The notes beneath the pieces are model-generated. The model ran no database searches. It was not told the origin of the DNA and saw nothing but the letters and a program-made list of their open reading frames with translations. Source: JBFHRB01 sp041591915 (GTDB taxonomy: Bacteria > Actinomycetota > Nitriliruptoria > Nitriliruptorales > Nitriliruptoraceae). From it: a stretch of 38,501 nucleotides of DNA. The DNA lies in NCBI GenBank assembly GCA_041591915.1, contig JBFHRB010000003.1, forward strand, positions 1 through 38,501, in the 5' to 3' direction. A program made the translations under genes and the position numbers. This document shows, one piece after another, positions 1 to 7,674 of the stretch (position 1 is the stretch's first letter; every line of letters starts with the position of its first letter).

Positions 1-313
1 CGGGGGGCGGCGCGGGCGTCGCTGCGGCGGGTGGTGGCGCCGGCGCGGCGGGGGCCGGGGGAGCCGGCGCGGCAGGGGCCGGGGGAGCCGCAGGCGCCGT
101 GGGGGCGGGCGGCGGCGGCGCCGGTGATGCCTCGACCTCGACCGCGTCCGATGCCGCGGCGATCAGGTCGTCGAGTCCAGCGGCCGGGGCTGCGGGTGCG
201 GGAGGCGCGGCAGGTGCGCTGGGCGGGTCAGGCGCGACCTGCTCCTCGAGGCCCATCTCGGCGACGGCCTGCTCGAGGTCGTCGAGGTCGAAGTCGTCGC
301 TCTGGTCGCTCAT
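1..313 (-). CDS. N-terminus of an unrecognised acidic, Ala/Pro-rich protein (cut by window start)
   Basis: An open frame starts with ATG at 313-311 and runs off the left edge, giving 104 codons without a stop. A ribosome binding site (GAGGGA) lies about 6-7 bases upstream. The protein begins with an acidic stretch (MSDQSDDFDLDDLEQAVAEM). A short second acidic/hydrophobic segment (AGLDDLIAAASDAVEVE) follows, and then Ala/Pro repeats of the PAAPAPP type. This looks like a disordered linker before a domain outside the window. I do not recognise the family. The opposite strand is also open here, because of the GC-rich repeat, but it has no ribosome binding site and only Arg/Gly-rich shadow translations. 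The gene diverges from menG. Confidence 0.6.
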   Translation of the reverse strand, partial: MSDQSDDFDLDDLEQAVAEMGLEEQVAPDPPSAPAAPPAPAAPAAGLDDLIAAASDAVEVEASPAPPPPAPTAPAAPPAPAAPAPPAPAAPAPPPAAATPAPPP

Positions 314-601
314 GTCGTTCCCTCGTGCTGCCGGTGTGGCGGTGGCCGTCCCCGCCGGCGTTGGGGGTGGGGGAGGTGGTGGTGGCGGTGCGGGTGGAGT
401 CCCCGGCGGGTCGGGCGCAGGGCGCAGCGGCCCTGCGGTCGGCGGCGTCGCCGCGCCCGTCAGGTCCGACGGGGGGCGTTCCCCATCGTGGTTCGCGCCC
501 TGTTCGTTCACGTCTGCACCGGGTCGGTTGCTCCGTAGACGGTAGCCTGCGGGCCGCGTCCAGCCCACGTAGCGGCGTCGAACGCACCATCGACCACCAT
601 C
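314..601. promoter_or_regulatory. divergent intergenic region with candidate menG promoter
   Basis: This gap separates the minus-strand partial gene from menG. A -10-like TAGCCT lies at 543-548 on the plus strand, in the context GGTAGCCTGCG. The same TAGCCTGCG occurs before the lipoprotein gene, and TAGCCT also precedes tuf. No good -35 is visible 16-19 bp upstream. The left part (340-440) is a G-rich low-complexity stretch. I see no convincing gene, riboswitch or RNA here. Confidence 0.35.
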
Positions 602-1345
602 GTGAGGAAGAACGTGCCAAGCGTGCCCGACGCCGCTTCGTTCGAGCTCCCCGATCCCGGGCGCGACGGCAAGCGGACCGAGCTCGTGCGCGAGATGTTC
701 GACCGCGTGGCGCCCCGCTACGACCTCGCGAACACCCTGCTGTCGTTCGGCCAGGACGCCCACTGGCGGCGTGTGTCGGCGATGGCGGCGGAGCCGCGCG
801 GTGCCGACGTGCTCGATGTCGCGACCGGCACGGGCCCGCTCGCGCGTGAGCTCCTGATGCGGGGCGCGCGCAGCGTCACGGCCTTCGACCTCTCGCTCAA
901 CATGCTGGTCCACGGTGCGCGCAAGGCGCTGCCCGACACCACGTGGGTCAACGGTGACGCCCAGCGGATGCCCTTCCCGGAGGGCCGATTCGATGCCGTC
1001 ACGATCGGCTTCGGCCTGCGCAACATCCCCGACCCCGAGCGCGCGCTGCGCGAGTTCGCGCGTGTCTGCAGGCCCGGCGCGCGTCTCGTCGTCCTCGAGT
1101 TCGCCGCGCCCACGTGGGGCCCCTTCCGGGAGCTGTACCACGGCTACCTCATGAAGGCGCTGCCGCGCATCGCCGAGGTCGTCTCGTCGTCGCCCGAGTC
1201 GTACGAGTACCTCGCACAGTCGATCCGCGCGTGGCCGGACCGCCTCGAGCTCGCGCAGTGGATGGAGAAGGCGGGCTGGGAGGGCGTGCAGGTCAAGGAC
1301 CTCAGCGGCGGCATCGTGGCCGTCCACCGGGCCTACCGCCGCTGA
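602..1345 (+). CDS. menG: demethylmenaquinone methyltransferase (UbiE/MenG)
   Basis: A SAM-dependent C-methyltransferase that converts demethylmenaquinone to menaquinone, the last core step of menaquinone synthesis. It is about 245 residues, the usual family length. Visible marks are the UbiE signature near the N-terminus (YDLANTLLSFGQDAHWRR), the SAM-binding motif I (VLDVATGTGPLA) and the C-terminal UbiE signature around GFGLRNIPDPERALREF. The start is uncertain. The longest frame begins at GTG 602 with no ribosome binding site, while a GAGGAAG at 604-610 would better serve GTG 623, or less well GTG 614. The neighbours (a MenJ-like reductase, two complex I operons and a polyprenyl synthase) fit the quinone role. 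Because no ubiquinone genes are seen, MenG rather than UbiE function is inferred. Confidence 0.93.
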   Translation: MRKNVPSVPDAASFELPDPGRDGKRTELVREMFDRVAPRYDLANTLLSFGQDAHWRRVSAMAAEPRGADVLDVATGTGPLARELLMRGARSVTAFDLSLNMLVHGARKALPDTTWVNGDAQRMPFPEGRFDAVTIGFGLRNIPDPERALREFARVCRPGARLVVLEFAAPTWGPFRELYHGYLMKALPRIAEVVSSSPESYEYLAQSIRAWPDRLELAQWMEKAGWEGVQVKDLSGGIVAVHRAYRR

Positions 1346-1355
1346 CACGCCCGAG

Positions 1356-1361
1356 TAGCCT
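1356..1361 (+). promoter_or_regulatory. -10 element before lipoprotein gene
   Basis: TAGCCT lies 32 bases before the lipoprotein start codon, in the context AGTAGCCTGCGCC. This is nearly identical to the element before menG at 543-548. No clear -35 is visible. It is inferred to be a group-1 sigma factor -10 box of the TANNNT type, common in actinobacteria. Confidence 0.4.
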
Positions 1362-1393
1362 GCGCCCGTCCGCCCTCCACCCGTGGAGACTCC

Positions 1394-2419
1394 ATGCGTC
1401 GCAGTCCTCGCCTCCTGACCGCCCTCGTCGCCGCGATCGCGCTGGTCGTGACCGCGTGCGGTGGCGGTGGGACCCCCGAGGAGCAGCTGTCCGCCGCGTT
1501 CGAGGCCACGTTCAGCGACTCGTTCGACTGGACCTTCACGATCGACGCCGACGCGGATGGGTTGGCGGCGCTGGGCGAGGGCGCCCAGCAGATGGGCCTC
1601 TTCCTGGGCGGGCTCGAGCTGCGTGGCACGTCCACCCCCGACGGGGCCTCGCTCACCGTCGAGGTCCTGGGCACCGACTTCCTGGAGATGGCGTTCTTCC
1701 CGGATGACGAGACCGTCTTCTTCCGGGCGGCCATCGCCCAGCTGATCGCCCTGACGGGCCAGCCGCTCGACGTCGACGGGATCGTCACGAGCCTCGACGC
1801 CTTCGACCTGCCCCCGACCGTGATCGGAGGCATCCGGTCGCTGGTCCAGGACGGCTGGGTCGCGATCGAGGGCGAGCTGGACACGACGGCCCTCAACGAG
1901 GCCCTCGGCGGTGGTTCGACGGGTGACGACGTCCCCGTCGACGAGGAGGCCCAGGAGCGGGCTGCCGAGATCTTCGGCGAGGACGGCCAGGCCTTCATCG
2001 AGAACTGGGTCGACGTCGTCGCGACCAGCGAACGTGACGGCGAGACGACCTACGAGATCGGCATCCGCCTGCGGGACCTGGTCCGGGCGCTCCAGGAGTT
2101 CCAGAGCCAGGTCGGCGCCGAGGGTGCCCTTCCGGAGGACCTCGAGGCGGACCTCGCCGACCTCCCGGAGACCATCCCGGGCACGATCCTGATCCGCGGG
2201 GAGGACGTCCTGGCGATCTCGACGGACCTCGCCGAGATCGCTCGCCAGTCCGGCGAGGACGTCGCCGGCAGCATCGACCTGCTGCTCGAGTTCGGGGCGC
2301 ACGGGCGCGCCGGGCCGGTGGAGCGGCCCGACGGTGCGGCCGTCGTGCCGGCCGACGACCTGACGACGGCCATCGAGCGCGCGATCGCGTTCCTCGAGGC
2401 GTTCGGCAGCGCCGCCTGA
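1394..2419 (+). CDS. secreted lipoprotein of unknown function
   Basis: 341 residues. The N-terminus is a lipoprotein signal peptide: MRRSPR, a hydrophobic core, then the lipobox VTAC with the lipidated Cys at residue 22, followed by a Gly-rich linker. The mature part is strongly acidic, with alternating strand-like and helical segments (for example FDWTFTIDADADGLAAL) and a later IPGTILIRGEDVLAI segment. No catalytic motif is evident. It may be a beta-rich periplasmic/outer-face lipoprotein of the kind that binds lipids, but this is a guess from composition. It sits between menG and the MenJ-like gene and has its own -10 at 1356. Confidence 0.8.
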   Translation: MRRSPRLLTALVAAIALVVTACGGGGTPEEQLSAAFEATFSDSFDWTFTIDADADGLAALGEGAQQMGLFLGGLELRGTSTPDGASLTVEVLGTDFLEMAFFPDDETVFFRAAIAQLIALTGQPLDVDGIVTSLDAFDLPPTVIGGIRSLVQDGWVAIEGELDTTALNEALGGGSTGDDVPVDEEAQERAAEIFGEDGQAFIENWVDVVATSERDGETTYEIGIRLRDLVRALQEFQSQVGAEGALPEDLEADLADLPETIPGTILIRGEDVLAISTDLAEIARQSGEDVAGSIDLLLEFGAHGRAGPVERPDGAAVVPADDLTTAIERAIAFLEAFGSAA

Positions 2420-2426
2420 CCACGAC

Positions 2427-2432
2427 TACACT
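2427..2432 (+). promoter_or_regulatory. -10 element of the menJ-nuo transcript
   Basis: TACACT fits the TANNNT -10 consensus and ends 2 bases before the Rex-type palindrome, so that palindrome would cover the transcription start. A TTCGGC at 2402-2407 is a weak -35 with a 19-bp spacer. The first gene downstream is the MenJ-like reductase. Confidence 0.45.
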
Positions 2433-2434
2433 GC

Positions 2435-2452
2435 TTGTGAAGACTTTCACGA
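2435..2452. promoter_or_regulatory. Rex-type redox operator before menJ-nuoA-N
   Basis: TTGTGAAGACTTTCACGA is an imperfect palindrome. It matches the actinobacterial Rex operator I know from Streptomyces (TGTGAAC, three free bases, TTCACA) at 11 of the 12 palindromic arm positions. Rex is a repressor that leaves DNA when NADH is high, and its known targets include nuo and cyd genes. The site lies immediately downstream of a -10 box, where a bound repressor would block initiation. The match is seen directly; binding is inferred. The rex gene is not in the window. Confidence 0.7.
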
Positions 2453-2542
2453 AGTCCGTCCCGACACGACGCCAGAGCTGACCGCTCGAAGTTGCCGCGA
2501 GCCGGCCGACGGGCCACGACCAGGGGCGAGGAGGATCCGCGA

Positions 2543-3808
2543 ATGCCAGGGCCGATCACCTACGCCGACGTCGTGATCGTGGGGGCCGGGCCGGCCGGCT
2601 CGACGGCCGCCGCCCACCTCGCACGCGCCGGACGGGACGTCGTCCTCATCGAGAAGGAGGCGTTCCCGCGCGAGAAGGTCTGCGGGGACGGTCTCACGCC
2701 GAGGGCCGTGAAGCAGCTGTACGACCTGGGGCTCGTCGACGAGGCCGAGGGCCGGGTCGACGGCTGGATGAAGAGTCGGGGCCTGCGCTGCCACGGCGGC
2801 GGCCACGTGATCCACCTGCCGTGGCCGGAGCTCGACGACTTCCCGCCGCACAGCCTCAGCTGCACCCGCTCCCTGTTCGACCACACGCTCGCGCAGCACG
2901 CCGTCAAGCAGGGCGTGCAGTTGTGGGAGAAGACCGAGGTCGTCGGCCCCCGCTGGCGCAGCGAGTCGGAGACCCGCGTCGCCGGGGTCATCTGGCGCGA
3001 CGAGGACGGCAACGAGGGTGAGGTCCGCGCCCCGATCGTGCTCGCCTCCGACGGCGCCTCGGGCCGCTTCGCGATCAGCCTCGGCATCCACCGCCGCGAG
3101 GACCGGCCGATGGCCGTCGCCGTGCGCACCTACTACGACAGCCCGCGCCCCGACGACGAGTGGCTCTCGTCCTTCCTCGAGCTCGAGGCCGCCAACGGCG
3201 ACCTGCTGCCGGGCTACGGCTGGATCTTCCCGATGGCGGACGGGACGCTCAACGTCGGCGCCGGCATCCCCGACGCCAGTGCCCACTTCCGCAACACCAA
3301 CTACCGCAAGCTCCTCAAGGAGTGGGTCGACGGCCTCGACCGCGCCTGGGGCCTCGACGAGGCCAACCGCACGGACCGGATCCGGTCCGGCCCCCTGCCA
3401 ATGGGCTTCTCGCGCAAGCCGCACTCCTACAAGGGCGCGCTGCTCGTGGGGGACTCGGGCGGCCTCATCAACCCGATGAACGGCGAGGGCATCGCCTACG
3501 CCATGGAGAGCGGGCAGCTCGCGGCCGACATCGCCGACGTCGCCCTCGCCAGCAAGCGCGACGCCACCCTCGACCTCTACCAGTCCGAGCTCGACCGCCG
3601 CTGGGGCGGGTACTTCACGCTCGGCCGAATGTTCCTCGGCATCATCGGGGTGCCGGAGCTCATGCGCATCTGCACCGTCTACGGCCTGCCGCGGCCGGTG
3701 CTCATGGACTTCGTGATGAAGCTGCTCGCCAACCTCACCGACCAGGACCCCAAGGACGCCATGGACGTCGTCATCAACACGTTGTCGCGCGTCGCACCGG
3801 CCGCTTGA
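2543..3808 (+). CDS. menJ: geranylgeranyl reductase family FAD enzyme, MenJ-like menaquinone reductase
   Basis: 421 residues. An FAD-dependent oxidoreductase with the Rossmann motif GAGPAG at residues 14-19, the following Glu-rich strand (VVLIEKEAFPREKVCGDGL), and the second FAD motif with GD at 303-304 followed by GGLINPMNGEGIAYAMESG. This is the geranylgeranyl reductase family. In mycobacteria a member next to menaquinone genes saturates the beta-isoprene of the menaquinone tail. The genes on either side, menG and the nuo operon, suggest the same job here. ATG 2543 was chosen because GAGGAGG at 2528-2534 sits 8 bases upstream. The Rex-type operator at 2435 lies in its leader. A lipid or pigment hydrocarbon reductase is the alternative. 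Confidence 0.82.
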   Translation: MPGPITYADVVIVGAGPAGSTAAAHLARAGRDVVLIEKEAFPREKVCGDGLTPRAVKQLYDLGLVDEAEGRVDGWMKSRGLRCHGGGHVIHLPWPELDDFPPHSLSCTRSLFDHTLAQHAVKQGVQLWEKTEVVGPRWRSESETRVAGVIWRDEDGNEGEVRAPIVLASDGASGRFAISLGIHRREDRPMAVAVRTYYDSPRPDDEWLSSFLELEAANGDLLPGYGWIFPMADGTLNVGAGIPDASAHFRNTNYRKLLKEWVDGLDRAWGLDEANRTDRIRSGPLPMGFSRKPHSYKGALLVGDSGGLINPMNGEGIAYAMESGQLAADIADVALASKRDATLDLYQSELDRRWGGYFTLGRMFLGIIGVPELMRICTVYGLPRPVLMDFVMKLLANLTDQDPKDAMDVVINTLSRVAPAA

Positions 3809-3819
3809 CCGGGGTCGCG

Positions 3820-3849
3820 TTGCGAGGCCGTGAGGACCGCCCGTAGAGT
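3820..3849 (+). promoter_or_regulatory. candidate nuoA promoter (internal to the menJ-nuo unit)
   Basis: TTGCGA (3820-3825) and TAGAGT (3844-3849) are separated by 18 bp, a good sigma-70-type pair. Transcription would start near 3856 and leave a leader of about 110 bases before nuoA. If real, nuoA-N can be transcribed without passing the Rex-type operator at 2435. Confidence 0.55.
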
Positions 3850-3966
3850 CGCCGACCGATGTGCTCCCGTGGGGCCGGGGGAGCGCCGATCCGTTCGTGC
3901 ACCACGCAACCTGCAGCACCAGCCCCGTACCGCGTTGGACCGACCGCGCCCGGAGGAGAAGGCAAC

Positions 3967-4326
3967 GTGCTGAGCGAGTACCTGCCGATCCTGCTCTTGT
4001 TCATCCTCTCCGCGGGCTTCGCGCTCGCGGCCGTCAGCGCCTCGGCGGTGATCGGCCCGCAGCGCCCCAACCCGACGAAGCTCGCCGCCTACGAGTGCGG
4101 CAACGAACCGCTCGCCAACGTCAAGGGCGTGCGCTTCTCGATCCAGTTCTACATGGTCGCGATGATGTTCCTGATCTTCGACGTCGAGACCGTGTTCCTG
4201 TACCCGTGGGCCGTCGTCTTCCGTGAGCTCGGGTACTTCGGGCTGGCGCAGATGGGCGTCTTCCTCGGGATCCTCCTGATCGCCTTCATCTACGAGATCG
4301 GCCGCGGAGGCCTCGAATGGGACTAG
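3967..4326 (+). CDS. nuoA: NADH-quinone oxidoreductase subunit A
   Basis: 119 residues, a typical length. A membrane-arm subunit at the junction with the peripheral arm. It has three transmembrane segments and the conserved loop after helix 1 (KLAAYECGNEP), which carries the quinone-path Cys. The second helix is preceded by VRFSIQFY and contains FDVETVFLYPW. GTG 3967 was chosen because GGAGAAGG lies 4-12 bases upstream and the translation begins directly with the first helix. An upstream in-frame ATG at 3859 has no ribosome binding site and adds an unlikely Pro/Gly leader. Its stop overlaps the nuoB start by 10 bases. Confidence 0.95.
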   Translation: MLSEYLPILLLFILSAGFALAAVSASAVIGPQRPNPTKLAAYECGNEPLANVKGVRFSIQFYMVAMMFLIFDVETVFLYPWAVVFRELGYFGLAQMGVFLGILLIAFIYEIGRGGLEWD

Positions 4327-4802
4327 AGGAGAAGCTCCCCTCAGGGATCCTGCTGACGAACCTCGAGAAGTTCGTCAACTACTCCCGCTCGAAGTCGCTG
4401 TGGCCGGCCACCTTCGGCCTGGCCTGCTGCGCGATCGAGATGATGGCCGTGGGTGGCCCCCAGCACGACATCAGCCGGTTCGGCATGGAGGTCTTCCGGG
4501 CCTCGCCGCGTCAGGCCGACCTGATGATCGTCGCCGGCCGGGTCAGTCAGAAGATGGCCCCGGTGCTCCGCCGCATCTACGACCAGATGTCGGACCCCAA
4601 GTGGGTGCTGTCGATGGGCGTCTGTGCCACGTCAGGCGGCATGTTCAACAACTACGCGCTCGTCCAGGGAGTCGACCACGTCGTCCCGGTCGACATGTAC
4701 GTGCCGGGCTGCCCACCGCGCCCCGAGATGCTCCTCGACGGGATCATCAAGCTCCACGAGAAGATCGCGGGCCAGAGCTTCGCCGAGCAGGGGGCCCACT
4801 GA
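4317..4802 (+). CDS. nuoB: NADH-quinone oxidoreductase subunit B
   Basis: 161 residues. This peripheral subunit carries the terminal [4Fe-4S] cluster N2, which passes electrons to menaquinone. The four ligands are visible: the tandem Cys pair C37-C38 (GLACCAIE), C103 (GVCATSGG) and C132 (PGCPPRP). ATG 4317 lies inside the end of nuoA, with GGAGG at 4306-4310. The stop overlaps the nuoC ATG (TGATG), which implies translational coupling. Confidence 0.97.
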   Translation: MGLEEKLPSGILLTNLEKFVNYSRSKSLWPATFGLACCAIEMMAVGGPQHDISRFGMEVFRASPRQADLMIVAGRVSQKMAPVLRRIYDQMSDPKWVLSMGVCATSGGMFNNYALVQGVDHVVPVDMYVPGCPPRPEMLLDGIIKLHEKIAGQSFAEQGAH

Positions 4803-5410
4803 TGGAGACCTCCTACGAGCGGCTGATCAGCCTCGAGGACGTCGAACGCAAGGTGCAGGAGCGCTTCCCGGACCTCGCGGCCGACCTCCGCAACGACGAG
4901 CTCACCGTCTTCTGCAAGCCGGTGCAGGTCCGCGACGTCCTGCAGTACCTGTCGACCGACCCCGACATCCAGGCCGACTGGCTGATCGACCTGTCGGGCG
5001 TGCACTGGCCGGCCGGTGACCACGAGATCGAGCGCCAGCCGTCGACGACCGGCTGGCCGACGTACCGCGTGTCGCGGGACCAGGGCGTCATCGAGGTCAA
5101 CTACATCGTCCGGTCCATCGCCAAGAACGTGTACGTGCGCGTCGCGGTCCAGACGCCGGACGAGGCGCCGACCGTCCCCTCGGTCACCGACCTCTTCCCC
5201 ACGGCCAACTGGCACGAGCGCGAGGTCTTCGACTTCTTCGGGGTCGAGTTCGAGGGCCACCCCGACCTGCAGCGCATCCTCATGCCCGAGGACTGGGTCG
5301 GCCACCCGCAGCGCAAGGACTACCCCCTCGGCGGCATCGACATCCCGTACAAGAACGACAAGTTCATCCCGCCGCCGGATGAGCGCGAGCTCCGGGAGGT
5401 GGTCGAATGA
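4802..5410 (+). CDS. nuoC: NADH-quinone oxidoreductase subunit C
   Basis: 202 residues, the 30-kDa peripheral subunit that stabilises NuoD and NuoB. The family signature is clear near the C-terminus: ANWHEREVFDFFGVEFEGHP followed by RILMPEDW and RKDYPL. NuoC and NuoD are separate genes, not fused as in E. coli. The start ATG overlaps the nuoB stop. The C-terminus ends soon after the conserved core, unlike the second copy at 21904, which has a long tail. Confidence 0.95.
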   Translation: METSYERLISLEDVERKVQERFPDLAADLRNDELTVFCKPVQVRDVLQYLSTDPDIQADWLIDLSGVHWPAGDHEIERQPSTTGWPTYRVSRDQGVIEVNYIVRSIAKNVYVRVAVQTPDEAPTVPSVTDLFPTANWHEREVFDFFGVEFEGHPDLQRILMPEDWVGHPQRKDYPLGGIDIPYKNDKFIPPPDERELREVVE

Positions 5411-6699
5411 GCGCCACCGACGCCACGTGGGAGAACGACGTCTTCGTCTCCGGCGCCGACTGGGAGGTCGTCGAGGACGCGGTCGGCGACAACACGATCA
5501 CCGTCAACATGGGCCCCCAGCACCCGTCGACGCACGGCGTGCTCCGCCTGATCCTCGAGCTCAACGGCGAGATCGTCAACGACATCAAGCCGGTCATCGG
5601 CTACCTGCACACGGGCATCGAGAAGAACGCCGAGTACCGCACCTGGGTCCAGGGCGTCACGTTCTTCACCCGCATGGACTACCTGTCGCCGCTGTTCAAC
5701 GAGACCGCCTACTGCCTCGCGGTCGAGCGGCTCCTCGGTATCGAGGCGCCGGAGCGCGCGCAGGCCATCCGCGTCATCCTGATGGAGTTCAACCGGATCG
5801 CGTCGCACCTCGTCTGGGCGGCCACGGGCGGCATGGAGCTCGGGGCGCTCACGATGATGACGATGGGCTTCCGCGAGCGTGAGCGCATCCTCGACCTCTT
5901 CGAGTCCCAGACCGGCCTGCGCATGAACCACGCGTTCATCCGTCCGGGCGGGCTCGCCAACGACGTCACCGACGACTTCGAGGACCGCTGCCGCAGCCTC
6001 GTCGCGATCCTGCGCGACAAGATGAACGAGTACGCGGACCTGCTCCTGAAGAACCCGATCTGGATGGAGCGCACCGTCGACATCGGCGTGCTGACCGCCG
6101 AGGACGCGCGTGCCTACGGCGTCACCGGCCCGCTGCTGCGTGCCGCCGGCGTGGAGTGGGACCTGCGCAAGGCCCAGCCCTACTGCGGCTACGAGCAGTA
6201 CGACTTCGACGTCGTGACCGAGGAAGCCGGTGACAGCTACGCGCGGTTCACGCTGCGGCTCGAGGAGATGCGGCAGTCCATGCGCATCATCGAGCAGGCG
6301 CTCGACACGCTGCCCGGCGGCCCCATCATGGTCGAGGACAAGCGCATCGCCTGGCCCAGCCAGCTCGGCATCGGCAGTGACGGGATCGGCAACGACCCGA
6401 GCTACATCCGCCACATCATGGGCGAGTCGATGGAGGCGCTGATCAACCACTTCAAGCTGGTGACGCAGGGCTTCCCGGTCCCGGCCGGTCAGGTCTACCA
6501 GGCGGTCGAGTCGCCCCGTGGCGAGCTCGGCTACGCCGTCACCAGTGCCGGCACCAACCGGCCGTGGCGCGTGCACGTCCGCGAGCCCTCGTTCGTGAAC
6601 CTGCAGGCGACCAACCACATGGCGGCCGGCCACATGGTCGCCGACGTCGTCGCGGTCGTCGCGTCGATCGACCCCGTCATGGGCGGCGTCGACCGCTAG
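5407..6699 (+). CDS. nuoD: NADH-quinone oxidoreductase subunit D
   Basis: 430 residues, the 49-kDa subunit that forms the quinone headgroup site with NuoB. The two headgroup contacts known from Thermus (His38 and Tyr87) are present as H43 (GPQHPSTHG) and Y92 (TRMDYLSPLF), with the same 49-residue spacing. The conserved EFNRIASHL and GFRERERILDLFE segments and a typical C-terminus (VMGGVDR) are present. It starts inside the nuoC stop (ATGA). A 31-base gap follows before nuoE. Confidence 0.97.
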   Translation: MSATDATWENDVFVSGADWEVVEDAVGDNTITVNMGPQHPSTHGVLRLILELNGEIVNDIKPVIGYLHTGIEKNAEYRTWVQGVTFFTRMDYLSPLFNETAYCLAVERLLGIEAPERAQAIRVILMEFNRIASHLVWAATGGMELGALTMMTMGFRERERILDLFESQTGLRMNHAFIRPGGLANDVTDDFEDRCRSLVAILRDKMNEYADLLLKNPIWMERTVDIGVLTAEDARAYGVTGPLLRAAGVEWDLRKAQPYCGYEQYDFDVVTEEAGDSYARFTLRLEEMRQSMRIIEQALDTLPGGPIMVEDKRIAWPSQLGIGSDGIGNDPSYIRHIMGESMEALINHFKLVTQGFPVPAGQVYQAVESPRGELGYAVTSAGTNRPWRVHVREPSFVNLQATNHMAAGHMVADVVAVVASIDPVMGGVDR

Positions 6700-6730
6700 C
6701 CCCACCCCACCGAGCCAACGGAGCACCGCC

Positions 6731-7672
6731 GTGCCCCTGACAGAGGAAACGCGCGCCGCCGCCCAGCGCCTCGTCCGGCGCTACCCGGTCGCGCGCTCGG
6801 CGCTTCTGCCGCTGCTGCACCTCGTGCAGTCCGACGAGGGCTACGTCAGCGAGGACGGGATCGCGTTCTGCGCCCAGGCCCTGAACCTGACCAAGGCCGA
6901 GGTCGGCGCGGTCGCGACGTTCTACACGATGTTCAAGCGGGAGCCCGTCGGCGACTACCTGCTCAGCGTCTGCACGAACCCCACGTGCAAGATCGCCGGG
7001 GCCGACAAGATCTACGCGCACTACAAGGACCAGCTCGGCGGCCACCACGACGAGGCCACGTCGACCTCGGTCGAGCACGCCGAGTGCCTGGGCATCTGCG
7101 ACGCCGCGCCGGTGGTGCAGGTCAACTACGAGATGTACGGCCCGCTGAGCCTCGACGAGGCCGACGACCTCCTCAAGAAGTGTCGCGCGGGTGACCCGCC
7201 GGCCAGCAACTGGTCGAAGGACGTCCCGGGCACGTTCCGCGAGGTCGAGCGCGAGCTCTCCGGTGTCGACGACCGCTACAACGACCACGTCATCGCGGCG
7301 TCCCGCCACCTCATCGAGGACTACGAGAACCCGCCGGCGTACAAGTCCGGCGAGACCGACCTCCCCGTCACGATGCCGGGTGCGGACCCGCGCGGTCAGG
7401 GCGGCGAGATCTACCGCGAACGCGCCGGCCTCGACAACGGCGCGCCCGTCGCAGCGCCCGCCCCGGCGGCGGTCGCGACGGCCGAGCCCGAGATGCCGGC
7501 CCCCGCGGCCGCACCGGAGATGCCGACGGCCGACGAGGCGCCGCAGGCGACCTCCACCGAGCAGCCCGAGGCGGTCGTCGAGGCCGCCCCGGACGCCGGC
7601 CAGCCCGCTACTGCCCAGGACGAGCCCGCGGATGGCTCCGCGGACGCCTCCGGCGACGACGAGGAGGCCTGA
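6731..7672 (+). CDS. nuoE: NADH-quinone oxidoreductase subunit E with long C-terminal tail
   Basis: 313 residues. The thioredoxin-like 24-kDa subunit of the NADH module with [2Fe-2S] cluster N1a. The ligands are C81 and C86 (VCTNPTC) and C119 and C123 (CLGIC). The catalytic domain ends near residue 160. A region up to about 230 (YNDHVIAASRHLIEDYENPP) precedes an acidic Ala/Pro-rich tail of about 80 residues ending in DDEEA. The tail is low complexity and longer than in most NuoE proteins; actinobacterial NuoE are often extended. The start is GTG 6731, with only a weak GGAG (6720-6723) upstream. Confidence 0.94.
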   Translation: MPLTEETRAAAQRLVRRYPVARSALLPLLHLVQSDEGYVSEDGIAFCAQALNLTKAEVGAVATFYTMFKREPVGDYLLSVCTNPTCKIAGADKIYAHYKDQLGGHHDEATSTSVEHAECLGICDAAPVVQVNYEMYGPLSLDEADDLLKKCRAGDPPASNWSKDVPGTFREVERELSGVDDRYNDHVIAASRHLIEDYENPPAYKSGETDLPVTMPGADPRGQGGEIYRERAGLDNGAPVAAPAPAAVATAEPEMPAPAAAPEMPTADEAPQATSTEQPEAVVEAAPDAGQPATAQDEPADGSADASGDDEEA

Positions 7673-7674
7673 TC

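Noticed and set aside
31..849. A 272-codon plus-strand frame over the left end
   Set aside because: Arg/Pro/Gly-rich, no ribosome binding site, overlaps menG in another frame and the better supported minus-strand start at 313.
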